Source: Marinobacterium nitratireducens (GTDB taxonomy: Bacteria; Pseudomonadota; Gammaproteobacteria; Pseudomonadales; Balneatricaceae). From it: a stretch of 64,000 nucleotides of DNA. Shown piece by piece: positions 29,557-37,537 of this stretch. The stretch is from the NCBI RefSeq assembly GCF_014645375.1, contig NZ_BMLT01000001.1, positions 1 through 64,000 on the forward strand, in the 5' to 3' direction. Made by a program: the position numbers and the translations under genes. Positions within the stretch are counted from its first letter, which is position 1; each line of letters begins with the position of its first letter. A model generated the notes under the pieces. It did no database searches. It was given only the letters and a program-made list of their open reading frames with translations, and was not told the DNA's origin.

Positions 29557-31344
29557 ATGAACAGAATTGGCCGCATCCCAGGCTTTGCCGCAACCGCACT
29601 GGTTGTTGCCATGGCCGCGTCCGGCGGGTCCCAGGCCGCCGTTACCGACGAGGATATCATCAACGACCAGGCCACGACGACGGATGTCGTCAGCAATGGC
29701 ATGGGCTTGCGGGGCCAGCGCTACAGCCCGCTGACCAAGGTCAACGCCGAGACCGTGCAGGAGCTGCGCCCGGTCTGGGCGTTCTCCTTCGGCGGCGAGA
29801 AGCAGCGTGGTCAGGAGTCCCAGCCGATGGTCAAGGACGGCGTCATGTACGTGACCGCGTCCTATTCCCGCGTCTTTGCCATCGACGTCGCGACCGGCGA
29901 CGAGCTTTGGGAATACAACGCCCGCCTGCCGGACGGCATCATGCCCTGCTGTGACGTTATCAACCGCGGCGTGGCGCTGTACGACGATCTGGTGTTGTTC
30001 GGCACCCTCGATGCCAAGCTGGTGGCGCTGAACAAGGACACCGGCAAGGTGGTCTGGAAGAAGACCGTCGAGGACTACAAGGCCGGCTACTCCATTACCG
30101 CGGCGCCGATCGTGGTCAACGGCAAGGTCATCACCGGCGTCTCCGGCGGCGAGTTCGGTGTGGTCGGCAAGGTCGAGGCCTACGACGCCAAAACCGGTGA
30201 TATCCTCTGGTCGCGTCCCACCGTCGAAGGTCATATGGGCTATGTCTGGAAAGACGGCGAGAAAGCCGAAGCCGGCATCTCCGGCGGGCAGCCGGGCCAG
30301 ACCTGGCCGGGCGACATGTGGAAAAGCGGCGGTGCCGCGACCTGGCTGGGCGGCACCTACGATCCGGACACCAACCTGCTGTTCTTCGGTACCGGCAACC
30401 CGGCGCCCTGGAACTCGCACATGCGCCCGGGCGACAACCTGTTCTCGTCTTCGCGCCTGGCGATCAATCCGGACAACGGCGAGATCGTCTGGCACTTCCA
30501 GACCACGCCGCATGACGGCTGGGACTTCGACGGCGTCAACGAGCTGATCTCGTTCGACTACCAGGATGGCGGCAATACCGTCAAGGCCGCGGCAACGGCG
30601 GACCGCAACGGCTTCTTCTACGTGCTCAACCGCGAGAACGGCGATTTCATCCGCGGCTTCCCGTTCGTCGACAAGATCACCTGGGCCAAGGGCCTCGATG
30701 ACAAGGGCCGCCCGATCCTGATCGAAGAGGGCCGCCCCGGCAACCCGGCCGATGTCGCAGAAGGCAGCAAGGGCGAGTCGGTATTCTCCGCGCCGTCCTT
30801 CCTCGGCGGCAAGAACTGGATGCCGATGGCCTACAGCCAGGACACCGGTCTGTTCTACGTACCCTCCAACGAGTGGGCGATGGATATCTGGAACGAGTCG
30901 GTATCCTACAAGAAGGGGGCCGCCTACCTCGGTGCCGGCTTCACCATCAAGCCGCTGAACGAGGAGTACATCGGCGTGCTGCGCGCCATCGACCCGAAAA
31001 CCGGCGAGGAAGTCTGGCGTTACCAGAACTACGCACCGCTCTGGGGCGGCGTGCTGACTACCGCCGGCGGCCTGGTATTCATGGGCAACCCCGAAGGCTA
31101 CCTGATGGCGTTCGACGCCAAGAGTGGCGAGATGAAGTACAAGTTCAATACCGGCTCGGGCATCGTCGGCTCGCCGATCACCTGGGAACAGGATGGCGAA
31201 CAGTACGTCTCCGTGGTCTCCGGTTGGGGCGGCGCGGTTCCGCTCTGGGGTGGCGAAGTCGCCAAACGCGTCAAGCACCTGAATCAGGGTGGCACCGTCT
31301 GGACCTTCAAGCTGCCGCAGTCGGCTGAAGTCGCCAGCCGCTGA
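29557..31344 (+). CDS. PQQ-dependent alcohol dehydrogenase, lanthanide type (PedH/ExaA family)
   Basis: A 595-residue periplasmic quinoprotein with a signal peptide (about 1-28) and an eight-bladed propeller. The vicinal disulfide C131-C132 is in [13 protein letters not shown]199 ([11 protein letters not shown]) and N281 (TGNPAPWN) are metal ligands; catalytic D323 is in [14 protein letters not shown]325, two residues on, is the extra aspartate that marks lanthanide-dependent enzymes (XoxF, PedH); calcium enzymes have a small residue there. ATG follows AAGGAG. Partners pedF and the relay genes lie upstream; a strong terminator follows. Likely substrates are ethanol and other short or aryl alcohols. 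Confidence 0.92.
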   Translation: MNRIGRIPGFAATALVVAMAASGGSQAAVTDEDIINDQATTTDVVSNGMGLRGQRYSPLTKVNAETVQELRPVWAFSFGGEKQRGQESQPMVKDGVMYVTASYSRVFAIDVATGDELWEYNARLPDGIMPCCDVINRGVALYDDLVLFGTLDAKLVALNKDTGKVVWKKTVEDYKAGYSITAAPIVVNGKVITGVSGGEFGVVGKVEAYDAKTGDILWSRPTVEGHMGYVWKDGEKAEAGISGGQPGQTWPGDMWKSGGAATWLGGTYDPDTNLLFFGTGNPAPWNSHMRPGDNLFSSSRLAINPDNGEIVWHFQTTPHDGWDFDGVNELISFDYQDGGNTVKAAATADRNGFFYVLNRENGDFIRGFPFVDKITWAKGLDDKGRPILIEEGRPGNPADVAEGSKGESVFSAPSFLGGKNWMPMAYSQDTGLFYVPSNEWAMDIWNESVSYKKGAAYLGAGFTIKPLNEEYIGVLRAIDPKTGEEVWRYQNYAPLWGGVLTTAGGLVFMGNPEGYLMAFDAKSGEMKYKFNTGSGIVGSPITWEQDGEQYVSVVSGWGGAVPLWGGEVAKRVKHLNQGGTVWTFKLPQSAEVASR

Positions 31345-31359
31345 TCGACCCCATCGACG

Positions 31360-31391
31360 AAAAAGGCCGCCGCTGATCCGGCGGCCTTTTT
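31360..31391 (+). terminator. Rho-independent terminator after the quinoprotein dehydrogenase
   Basis: GGCCGCCG, loop CTGATC, CGGCGGCC, then five T residues, 15 bases past the stop codon. A tracts on the left make it usable from both strands. Confidence 0.92.
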
Positions 31392-31509
31392 GCGTTTGTC
31401 GCGCTTTGGCGTGAAGATGGCGGAGTGGCCTGCGGTCTGGGACGGCGTTGCAAGGTTCCTGCCCGTCTATACCGATTCGACACCGTTCTACGGGATCAGG
31501 GAGGAACTC

Positions 31510-32274
31510 ATGGCAATAGCGGCCGGAAGGCAGAGTCAGAGTCAGAGGCGTCTGGCGGTCACCGCTATGGCGATCGCCCTTTGTGGCTGCGGCCCCCAAC
31601 CGGTCAGTGTGGAGGAGGCCTACCGCAGGGCGGTACAGGACGCCGCGATCGCCGAAGCATCGGAGATCGCAACCGATCTGGTCGCCATCCGCCGGGACAA
31701 TCCGCAGCTGGTCTGGAATGATGCAGGTGACAGAATTCTGGTGGCCACCTGGAAGTCGCGTCAGGCCTATGAGCAGTTCCTGCAGCCGTACGACAGTACC
31801 TCCGAAAATCCGGATTACGCCGTCTGGGTGACAACGGTGCCAGAGGTCAGGGCGCACTGTGCCGCCTGGGCGCGGCAGGCCGGAGTCGGCGAGGTGGGGC
31901 TGGACCTTCGACTCAAGCAGTACCTTGGCCTTGCGCCCGCCTGGCACTACGATCTTTTCGTCGAGTTCTGGGTGGAACCGCAGCGACTGTTCCGTCCCTG
32001 CGTCGATCCGCAAACCGACGACAGCAGCTGCCGGCTGCATTTCGATGGCGAAACACCCGTTGTGGCGAATATTCCCGACTATCGCGACTTCTATCGCGAC
32101 CTGTATTTCAGAAGCTTTCGTGGCAGCGACGGAGTTCCCTGGACCGGACTCGGGTACACCTACGACTGGGGCAACCCCGACACCGAGGTCGGCGCCAGCG
32201 AATTCATTCTGATGCCCGGCGCACCCTACGAGATCAAGTCAGTGACGCCAACCGCGCATTACTGCGGCGGTTGA
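31510..32274 (+). CDS. putative lipoprotein of unknown function
   Basis: A 254-residue protein with an N-terminal hydrophobic segment ending in the lipobox-like LCGC at about residue 27 (AMAIALCGCGPQ). The rest is soluble, with four further cysteines (HCAAWARQ; RPCVDPQTDDSSC; AHYCGG) that could form disulfides in the periplasm. GLDLRLKQYLGLAPAWHYDLFVEFWVEP suggests a mixed alpha/beta fold. ATG follows GGGAGG. I do not recognise the family. It lies between a strong terminator and a REP cluster, so it is probably a single-gene unit. Confidence 0.7.
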   Translation: MAIAAGRQSQSQRRLAVTAMAIALCGCGPQPVSVEEAYRRAVQDAAIAEASEIATDLVAIRRDNPQLVWNDAGDRILVATWKSRQAYEQFLQPYDSTSENPDYAVWVTTVPEVRAHCAAWARQAGVGEVGLDLRLKQYLGLAPAWHYDLFVEFWVEPQRLFRPCVDPQTDDSSCRLHFDGETPVVANIPDYRDFYRDLYFRSFRGSDGVPWTGLGYTYDWGNPDTEVGASEFILMPGAPYEIKSVTPTAHYCGG

Positions 32275-32352
32275 TGCGCAGCTACGCATGACCGGGTACG
32301 CATCGCCCGTAGGAGCGCCTCCCCGGCGCGAATCACCGCCGTGAGATTCCCG

Positions 32353-32575
32353 TTCGCCGCGGGGCGCGGCTCCTACGCAAAGCCTCACGCCGCCGACCGT
32401 AGGAGTGGCGCCTCGCCGCGAACTCATCCCACACGATCCCAAAACAATTCGCCGCGGGGCGCGGCTCCTACGCAAAGCCTCACGCCGCCGACCGTAGGAG
32501 TGGCGCCTCGCCGCGAACCCATCCCACACGACCCCAAAACAATTCCCCGCGGGGCGCGGCTCCTGCGAAAGTCCG
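32353..32575. repeat. tandem 95-bp REP-containing repeat, about 2.4 copies
   Basis: A 95-bp unit beginning TTCGCCGCGGGGCGCGGCTC starts at 32353, 32448 and (partial, TTCCCCGC) 32543. Each unit holds two REP-like cores in opposite orientation (GGCTCCTACG and CGTAGGAGTGG), so it is a BIME-like array. Another related core (GTAGGAGCGCCTCCCCGG) lies just upstream at about 32.31 kb. The array fills the space between the lipoprotein gene and the convergent thiQ. Confidence 0.85.
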
Positions 32576-32595
32576 GCGGCCCCTCCGCGAACCGG

Positions 32596-33207
32596 TCAGT
32601 CGCCGTGCCAGGTGAGGTTCAGCGCGCGATCGGCGACCAGCCGTACATCCTCGTCCTGGTGGGTGACCAGCAACAGTGTCTTCTTGCCGGCGCGGGCAAC
32701 CTCGCGGGTCCAGCGCGCGGCGGTTTCCCGGCTCTCGGGATCGAGTTCGGCGAAGGGCTCGTCGAGCAGCACGATGGGCTCCGGGCGCAGCAGCGTTCGG
32801 ATCAGCGCGATGCGCTGGCGCTGGCCGCCCGACAGTTCACCGGGCTTGCGTTGTAACAGCGCGTCGACACCGAGCCGGGTGCAGGCATCGAGCAGCGCGC
32901 CTTCAGGCACCCCGTCGCCGAACCCGAGCCGCAGGTTGGCGTCGATGGCGAGGTGTTCGAACAGGTTGTGGTCCTGGAACAGCATGCTGACCGGCCGGCG
33001 CTCGGCCGGCAGCTTCAGCAGGGAGCGGCCTTGCCAGCGGATATCGCCGTTACGGGCCTGCTCGAATCCGGCGATGGTATCGAGCAGCGTGGTCTTGCCG
33101 ACACCGCTGCGCCCCTGGATGGCCAGGATTTCGCCGGCGTCGACGTCGAAATGGTAGTGCAGCGGCATGCCGTCGCGCATCACGTCGAGGCGGTCTATCT
33201 CAAGCAT
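32596..33207 (-). CDS. thiQ: thiamine ABC transporter ATP-binding protein
   Basis: A 203-residue ABC ATPase, short as is typical of ThiQ. Walker A GRSGVGKTTLL, Q-loop SMLFQDHNLFEHL, signature LSGGQRQRIALIRTLL, Walker B IVLLDEPFAELDPE and switch VTHQDED are present, and there is no C-terminal regulatory domain. It overlaps the thiP stop by eight bases on the same strand. Together with ThiB and ThiP it imports thiamine, thiamine phosphate and thiamine diphosphate. Confidence 0.92.
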   Translation of the reverse strand: MLEIDRLDVMRDGMPLHYHFDVDAGEILAIQGRSGVGKTTLLDTIAGFEQARNGDIRWQGRSLLKLPAERRPVSMLFQDHNLFEHLAIDANLRLGFGDGVPEGALLDACTRLGVDALLQRKPGELSGGQRQRIALIRTLLRPEPIVLLDEPFAELDPESRETAARWTREVARAGKKTLLLVTHQDEDVRLVADRALNLTWHGD

Positions 33208-34816
33208 CCGGTCGCTCCCGTTCGAATATCAACAATACCAGGGCGCAGAGACCCAGCAGCAGCAGTGACGCGACCGAGGCTTCCTCGAGTCGGTAGGTGC
33301 CGGCGTAGCCGTAGATGAGCCAGGGCAGGGTGGTCCAGTCGGCGCTGCCGAAGATCGAGAATATCGCTACATCGCCCATTGCCAGCAGCATCACCAGCCC
33401 GAGGCTCGCCAGGCAGGCGCCGCGCGCAAAACGCCATTCCACCGCCAGTCGCGCCCGCACGCCGAGTTTGAGACTGCGGCCCAGTCGGTCGTAATGGCGG
33501 TCGAACTGCAGCAGGCGCGGGCGCAGTTGCTGCACGGCAAAGGGTATCACCACGGCGGTGTTGAGCAGCAGCACCAGCAATATGCCGTAGCGGTCGAGAT
33601 CCAGCCGCGGCAGCAACAGGATATAGAGGCCAACCGAGAGGACCAGCGCCGGTGCAACCAGCGTGTGGGTCGACAGCCATTCCAGTGCCAGGGCCCGTTT
33701 GGTCTGGTGCTGTATGCGCGCACGGCGGACGGGCAACAGCATCAGGTAGGCGGCGCCGAGGGCGCCGAAGCCCGCACCAAGGCCCAGTATCAGGGTGATC
33801 AGTGCCGGGCGCAGTATCGCCGGCCAGTCAAAGCGCTGCAGGTCCGCGTCGAGCAGGCCCGGCAGGAGCGCAAGGATTGGCAGTGTCAGCGACAGCCAGG
33901 CGGTCGCGTACACCAGCAGGTGCAGTGTGCGCGCTGGTGCGGCGGGTCTCGGCGCACGCGTTCTGCGGGCGCTGTCGACGCCCAGCCAGTGCGCGGAACC
34001 GAGTCGCGCCAGCAGCAGGAACAGCGAACCTGCAATCAGCAGCTGTATCCACGCCAGGGTCAGCGCTTCAGGGATATTGAAGTCGTACTTGAGTGCCTGA
34101 TAGATCGCCACTTCGATGGTGGTCGCGCGGGGGCCGCCGCCGAGCGCCAGCACCACCGCGAAGCTGTTGAAGCAGAGCACGAAGATGAAGCCGAACAGCG
34201 GCAGCAGGCTGATCTGCAATGCCGGCCACTCGATCAGTCGCAGCCGCTGCCAGGGGCCGAGTTTGAGCTGGGCGGCAAGACGCCAGCTGGAGTCCGGGAT
34301 ATGCTGCAGCGCCAGCAGCAGGGCGCGCACCGCGAACGGCAGGTTGAGGTAGACGTGGGCGATCAGGATGCCGCCCAGGCCGTACAGGTTCCAGTTCTCG
34401 CCGAGCAACGGTGTGAGCAGGCCGTTGCGACCGAGCAGCGCTACCAGGCCTGTGATCAGGACCAGCGTTGGCATACAGAAGCCCAGCAGACAAAGCCGCA
34501 GAAAGCTGCGCTGCAGCGCCAGGCCGGGATGGTAATACAGGGCTCGTGCGACAGGCCAGGCCAGCAGCAGGGACAGCAGGGCACTGAGACCGGCCTGCTT
34601 GAACGAAAACTGCAGCAGCGAATGAAAGTAGGGGTCAGCGAGCAGCCTGGTATCGAGACCGCCGCGTCCGAAACCGATAAGGCCGTAGAACGACAGGGCG
34701 GTCAGCAGCAGGCACAGTGCAAGAACCGTGGCGCCGGCCAGCCCTGCCCTTGCCCCACAAATCCCCCTCAGCGAACCGCCAAGGGAGGCAGCCGCACGAC
34801 GCATTTTTAAAGGCAT
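33200..34816 (-). CDS. thiP: thiamine ABC transporter permease
   Basis: A 538-residue permease with two transport domains in one chain, as in ThiP of enterobacteria (about 536). Hydrophobic helices are spread through both halves. EAA-loop-like stretches are AAQLKLGPWQRLRLIEWPALQ near residue 185 and RLGRSLKLGVRARLAVEWRF near 445. The start could be the Met codon at 34816 or the one four codons later (34804); neither has a strong ribosome binding site. It is 26 bp downstream of thiB. Confidence 0.9.
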   Translation of the reverse strand: MPLKMRRAAASLGGSLRGICGARAGLAGATVLALCLLLTALSFYGLIGFGRGGLDTRLLADPYFHSLLQFSFKQAGLSALLSLLLAWPVARALYYHPGLALQRSFLRLCLLGFCMPTLVLITGLVALLGRNGLLTPLLGENWNLYGLGGILIAHVYLNLPFAVRALLLALQHIPDSSWRLAAQLKLGPWQRLRLIEWPALQISLLPLFGFIFVLCFNSFAVVLALGGGPRATTIEVAIYQALKYDFNIPEALTLAWIQLLIAGSLFLLLARLGSAHWLGVDSARRTRAPRPAAPARTLHLLVYATAWLSLTLPILALLPGLLDADLQRFDWPAILRPALITLILGLGAGFGALGAAYLMLLPVRRARIQHQTKRALALEWLSTHTLVAPALVLSVGLYILLLPRLDLDRYGILLVLLLNTAVVIPFAVQQLRPRLLQFDRHYDRLGRSLKLGVRARLAVEWRFARGACLASLGLVMLLAMGDVAIFSIFGSADWTTLPWLIYGYAGTYRLEEASVASLLLLGLCALVLLIFERERPDA

Positions 34817-34842
34817 AGTGGGCCTATGTCGAGAAAATGCAA

Positions 34843-35835
34843 CTAGCGGCTGGCGGCGCTACGCCATTCACGCAGCCAGTCGCGCCGGCTCTGCTCGACC
34901 TGCTGTGGCGTGAAGCCGATGCGTTCGGGGCGGATCAGACTGTCGAAGGCGTCGGGGAGCTCGACGTCGTCGACCACCGGCAGCATCCAGTTGGTCACGG
35001 GGATGATGGCCTGCGCCTCGGCCGAGATCAGAAACTGCAGGAAGCGGCGCGCCAGTTCCGGATCCTGCGCGTTGCGGGTGATGGCGCCGACCTCGATCTG
35101 GGCGACATGGCCTTCGCTGAATGCTGCGGCCCGGTACTGGTTCTTGCCTTCGGCCACCTGGTGGTAAGCCGGGGAGGTGCTGTAGCTGAGTACGTAGTCG
35201 GCATCCCCCTCCAGGAAGAGGCTGTAGGCTTCCCACCAGCCCTTGGTCACGGTCACCGTGTGGCTGGCCAGGCGGGTCCAGGCCGCGGCGGCGTCATCAC
35301 CGTACACCGACTTGACCCAGAGCATGAGCCCCTGGCCCGGAGTGCTGGTACGGGGGTCCTGGTAGATCACCGAGGCGTCGGATTCGATCAGAGCCCGCAG
35401 CGAATCGACGGGTTGCCCGACCCGGGTGCTGTCGTAGATGAAGGCGAAATAGCCGTAGTCGAACGGGACGAAGTCACTGTCGTGCCAGTTCAGCTCGGCC
35501 TTGAGGCCCGACAGGTCCAGCGCGTGGGGCGCGATCAATGACGTGGCGCGGGTTTCTTCGATCAGAGCGTCGTCGATGCCGAGAATGACGTCGGCCTTGT
35601 TGCCTTCGCGTTCGATCCTGAGGCGGTTGAGGATGCTGACGCCGTCTTCCACCGCGATGAACTCCAGGTCACAGTCGCACTGAGCCTCGAAGGCGCTTTC
35701 GATTTGCGGCCCCGGACCCCATTCGGATACGAAAGAGTCATAGGTATAGACCCGAAGATCGGCGCTTTCGGCCGCTGCAGAAAGTGCCAGGGTGCCGAGC
35801 GCGAGACCAGTGCAGAATGACAACGGTGTTTTCAT
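34843..35835 (-). CDS. thiB: thiamine-binding periplasmic protein
   Basis: A 330-residue type-II periplasmic binding protein. The signal peptide (about 1-22) precedes ADLRVYTYDSFVSEWGPGPQIESAFEAQC, a clear ThiB signature. YGYFAFIYDSTRVGQPVDSL and DADYVLSYSTSPAYHQVAEG are also typical. It opens the thiB-thiP-thiQ operon. The 113 bp before it carry no thiamine-diphosphate riboswitch (no CUGAGA core), unlike many ThiBPQ operons. ATG follows AAGGAT by five bases. Confidence 0.94.
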   Translation of the reverse strand: MKTPLSFCTGLALGTLALSAAAESADLRVYTYDSFVSEWGPGPQIESAFEAQCDCDLEFIAVEDGVSILNRLRIEREGNKADVILGIDDALIEETRATSLIAPHALDLSGLKAELNWHDSDFVPFDYGYFAFIYDSTRVGQPVDSLRALIESDASVIYQDPRTSTPGQGLMLWVKSVYGDDAAAAWTRLASHTVTVTKGWWEAYSLFLEGDADYVLSYSTSPAYHQVAEGKNQYRAAAFSEGHVAQIEVGAITRNAQDPELARRFLQFLISAEAQAIIPVTNWMLPVVDDVELPDAFDSLIRPERIGFTPQQVEQSRRDWLREWRSAASR

Positions 35836-35948
35836 GCGGATCCTTCGGATTGGGGCAGACGAGCCGACGCCCGGGCGTTACACTGCAACGCCCTGATGGT
35901 GTTGGAAAAACAGGGGCGAAATTTTAACGCAGTTGAAGGGTAACCGCC

Positions 35949-36782
35949 ATGCAGGATGAGGTTTTCACCGCCGTTCAGCGTCATATCGGCGCCATTTGCA
36001 CCTGGCGTCCGCTGGGCCAGGGCTGCAGCAATGGCCTGTACCGCAGCCAAAACGATGGCGGTGCCCGGGTATTGCGGATCAACGCCGGGGCTGAAGCCGT
36101 GCCGGGTGTGGACCGCATCAGGGAAGCCCGGCTGCTCGAGCGGCTGCAGGGCTTCGACTGGGCGCCGCGTATCCAGGGATGCGACCCTGCAGCGGGCTGG
36201 CTGCTGATGGACTGGCATGGCGACTCACCTGCGGCACCGCTGGCCGGCGACCAGCGCCAGCAACTGCTGCAGGCGGTGCGGGACTGGCAGGTGCTCGAAG
36301 ACGCCGGAGCGGCGGTCGATTATCCGGCTCTCTACGATCACTATCGCCTCGAACTGCGCGGCCTGCCGCTGGGCAAGGCGTTGCTGCAGCTGATCGAGGC
36401 ACTGGAGACGAACTGGGAAAGCCTGCCGGACGTGGGGCATCGGTTGACTCACCACGATCTGCACCCGGGCAACCTGTGCTGGATGGACGGACGCCTGGTC
36501 GTGGTCGACTGGGAGTATGCCGCGATCGGCAACCCCTGGTTCGATGCCGCGGCGCTGGCCAAGCACTTCGAGGCCTCGCTCGTCGAACTGTCATCGCTGC
36601 CGGCTTTCGCGGACCTGGATGCGGACACCCTGGCCGAGGGGCTCGGTCGCGCCTGCTGGATGTTCGATGCCCTCGGCTGCCTCTGGTACTGGGCGCGGGG
36701 CCTCTCCGGCAGCGGTTACGATATGGCGTGGCTGATGCGCGAAACCCTGCGCCTGCTGAAAACCTCGGAGCCCGCGGGCTGA
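35949..36782 (+). CDS. phosphotransferase-family kinase, probable thiamine kinase (ThiK-like)
   Basis: A 277-residue protein with the choline/aminoglycoside kinase fold. An N-terminal lobe has CTWRPLGQGCSNGLYR. The catalytic loop is LTHHDLHPGNLCW near residues 165-177 and the metal-binding DWEYA lies in VVVDWEYAAIGNPWFD near 185. Length and pattern fit E. coli ThiK (274), which phosphorylates salvaged thiamine. It is divergent from thiBPQ across a short shared promoter region, so thiamine imported by ThiBPQ would be trapped as thiamine phosphate. Choline kinase is the main alternative. Confidence 0.75.
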   Translation: MQDEVFTAVQRHIGAICTWRPLGQGCSNGLYRSQNDGGARVLRINAGAEAVPGVDRIREARLLERLQGFDWAPRIQGCDPAAGWLLMDWHGDSPAAPLAGDQRQQLLQAVRDWQVLEDAGAAVDYPALYDHYRLELRGLPLGKALLQLIEALETNWESLPDVGHRLTHHDLHPGNLCWMDGRLVVVDWEYAAIGNPWFDAAALAKHFEASLVELSSLPAFADLDADTLAEGLGRACWMFDALGCLWYWARGLSGSGYDMAWLMRETLRLLKTSEPAG

Positions 36783-36823
36783 ACCGGCTTGCGCTGCGCG
36801 ATGCGGAGCGGGACACTCGTGCA

Positions 36824-36849
36824 CTTCAGGCTTCAGGCTTCAGGCTTCA
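36824..36849. repeat. 7-bp tandem repeat (CTTCAGG)
   Basis: Three exact CTTCAGG copies and a partial fourth lie between the kinase gene and the hydrolase gene. Such a microsatellite could vary in copy number, but it is about 50 bp before the next start codon and outside both coding regions. Confidence 0.8.
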
Positions 36850-36897
36850 CGAAAGCACTACAATCACTGCAGATTGCGGCAACGTTAAAAGGTGGCA

Positions 36898-37515
36898 ATG
36901 AACGTACTGCTGATTCACGGTATGGGGCGCACTCCGGTTTCAATGCTCTGGCTGCGCCACCGGCTGCAGGCCGACGGTCACCGGGTACTGCTGTTCGGCT
37001 ATTCACCGACACTGGAAACCCTCGAAGGCGTCAGCGGGCGATTATTGCGGCGGATCGGGCAACTGGAGGCCGGCGCGCCCTATGCCCTGGTGGGGCACTC
37101 GCTGGGGACTGTGATTATCCGTAACGCGCTGCAACGGCTCGGCGACCGGCCGCCGGCTCTCTGCTTCTTTCTGGCCCCGCCGCTGACCGCCAGCAAGGCC
37201 GCGCGACGCTGCTCGCGCTGGTGGCTTTACCGCACCCTGACCGGGGAAATGGGGCAGCTGCTCGCCGACGAGGCCTTCATGGCGCAACTGCCGATGCCGG
37301 ATCCGGTGCGCATCTACGCCGGTACCGCGGGGCCGCAGCACGACTGGCTGCCGCTCGGGCGCGAACCCAATGACGGTGTCGTCACTCTGGACGAAGCCCG
37401 CGGAGACGTTCCCGAGGCGGTGCTCGAAGTGGACGCCGTGCACACCTTTATCATGAACGACGCCGCGGTGATCGCGGATATCCGCGCGCAGCTGCGCGCC
37501 TGCCAGCCCGGCTGA
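36898..37515 (+). CDS. alpha/beta hydrolase, lipase-like, unknown substrate
   Basis: A 205-residue small alpha/beta hydrolase. It starts MNVLLIHGMGRTPVSMLWLR (oxyanion region), has the nucleophile elbow GHSLGT with its serine near residue 67 in YALVGHSLGTVIIRNAL, an aspartate in EPNDGVVTLDEA and a terminal histidine in DAVHTFIMND. The ATG at 36898 follows AAAAGG by five bases and is preferred over a GTG six bases upstream. No signal peptide. Function not assigned. Confidence 0.8.
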   Translation: MNVLLIHGMGRTPVSMLWLRHRLQADGHRVLLFGYSPTLETLEGVSGRLLRRIGQLEAGAPYALVGHSLGTVIIRNALQRLGDRPPALCFFLAPPLTASKAARRCSRWWLYRTLTGEMGQLLADEAFMAQLPMPDPVRIYAGTAGPQHDWLPLGREPNDGVVTLDEARGDVPEAVLEVDAVHTFIMNDAAVIADIRAQLRACQPG

Positions 37516-37537
37516 TGCGCAGCTACCGCGCAGCGGA

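Noticed and set aside
29446-32040. Open frame of 864 codons opposite the quinoprotein dehydrogenase and lipoprotein genes
   Set aside because: It is antisense to two convincing genes and a strong terminator; composition is that of a mirror frame.
35836-35948. Possible thiamine-diphosphate riboswitch before thiB
   Set aside because: The 113-bp leader has no CUGAGA core and no matching second stem; a full riboswitch does not fit.
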